A DNA stretch of 14,488 bases from DASWHK01 sp036398215. GTDB taxonomy: Bacteria > Acidobacteriota > UBA890. The notes below the pieces were generated by a model. The model saw only the letters and a program-made list of their open reading frames with translations. It was not told the DNA's origin and ran no database searches. The stretch is from contig DASWHK010000084.1 in assembly GCA_036398215.1 (NCBI GenBank), positions 1-14,488 of the forward strand, read 5' to 3'. Each line of letters starts with the position of its first letter. Position 1 is the stretch's first letter. Below, in pieces: positions 14,211 to 14,488 of this stretch. Position numbers and translations under genes: made by a program.

Positions 14211-14488
14211 ATGGACCGAGAAGAACGCCCAGTGAACTCTGCCCACGAGTTCGAAACGCCCGTCGAGGAGAACGTCGAGGCGCCGGACAAGCCGGTGCAA
14301 CGGAAAATAGCCGACCTGATGCGCCCCAGGCCGGAGGCGGCTGAGCCGGAGGTGGTCGACCCGGTAGAGACCGAGCCGGAGCCCGCTGAGCCGGAGGTGG
14401 TCGAACCTGCGGAGACCAGGGCGGAGGCGGCTGAATCGGAGGCGGTCGCGCCGGTTGAGACGGAGCGGAAACGCGCTCAACCGAGGAT
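14211..14488 (+). CDS. Acidic repeat protein of unknown function, 3' end cut by the window
   Basis: The frame is open from an ATG at 14211 to the window end, about 92 codons. After a 41-residue N-terminus with no signal peptide or membrane segment, it becomes a run of 15-residue repeats: EAAEPEVVDPVETEP, EPAEPEVVEPAETRA, EAAESEAVAPVETER, and a fourth copy starting KRAQPR. The composition is Pro/Glu/Val-rich and acidic, so disorder is likely. This frame has G or C at most third positions, which favours it over the Arg/Leu-rich minus-strand reading of the same repeats. No Shine-Dalgarno sequence is clear; a GTG at 14232 is an alternative start. Such tails often precede a folded or membrane domain, which would lie beyond the window. 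Function unknown. Confidence 0.6.
   Translation, partial: MDREERPVNSAHEFETPVEENVEAPDKPVQRKIADLMRPRPEAAEPEVVDPVETEPEPAEPEVVEPAETRAEAAESEAVAPVETERKRAQPR
14334..14488. repeat. 45-bp coding minisatellite, continuing past the window end
   Basis: Three complete 45-base units begin at 14334, 14379 and 14424, and a fourth begins at 14469 and runs off the end. Each keeps the reading frame and opens with a form of gaggcggctgagccgga. The copies differ at several positions, so the array is not freshly expanded. Confidence 0.9.

Noticed and set aside
14139..14480. Minus-strand Arg/Leu-rich repeat frame
   Set aside because: The repeats are also open on the plus strand, where codon third positions and the upstream -10 and ATG fit better.

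Overview
The window is strongly GC-rich bacterial chromosomal DNA, with G or C at most third codon positions. Genes are closely packed, and their mix is mostly housekeeping, transport and catabolism. The sulfatase-fold hydrolase with a C-terminal TPR tail, the secreted DUF1028-amidohydrolase fusion and the DUF4399 lipoprotein together suggest a Gram-negative Acidobacteriota-type lineage (Thermoanaerobaculia-like). This placement is inferred from gene content only; there is no rRNA or other marker in the window. I see no phage, insertion sequence, CRISPR array, tRNA or rRNA.

Layout. Bases 1-1162 (minus) hold a secreted DUF1028-amidohydrolase fusion cut by the window edge. Bases 1226-1555 (minus) hold a headless remnant of an older gene. 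Immediately beside it a sulfatase-fold/TPR lipoprotein starts on the plus strand (1569-3854), probably from a leaderless transcript. It converges on a two-gene minus-strand operon: an APC-family permease (4872-6356) followed by an Xni-type flap endonuclease (3963-4859). Both operon genes carry in-frame tandem repeats. Divergent from the permease is a sodium:solute symporter (6647-8134), followed by a DUF4399 lipoprotein (8370-8879). That gene converges on an acyl-CoA dehydrogenase-fold gene (8900-10072, minus).

Upstream of the dehydrogenase, past a hairpin cluster that looks like a terminator, is a minus-strand operon: AI-2E/PerM-family membrane protein (11799-12935), small VOC protein (11366-11785) and a divergent YchF-like NTPase (10284-11354). 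Divergent from this operon, across 57 bases, is a two-domain VOC ring-cleaving dioxygenase (12993-14006). The window ends inside a new plus-strand gene (14211 onward) encoding an acidic protein built of 15-residue repeats.

I find no convincing new multi-gene system. The best leads are three separate coding minisatellites in about 10 kb, the sulfatase-fold enzyme with Thr at the formylglycine position, the headless gene remnant beside a promoter, two genes that look leaderless, and the DUF1028-amidohydrolase fusion.
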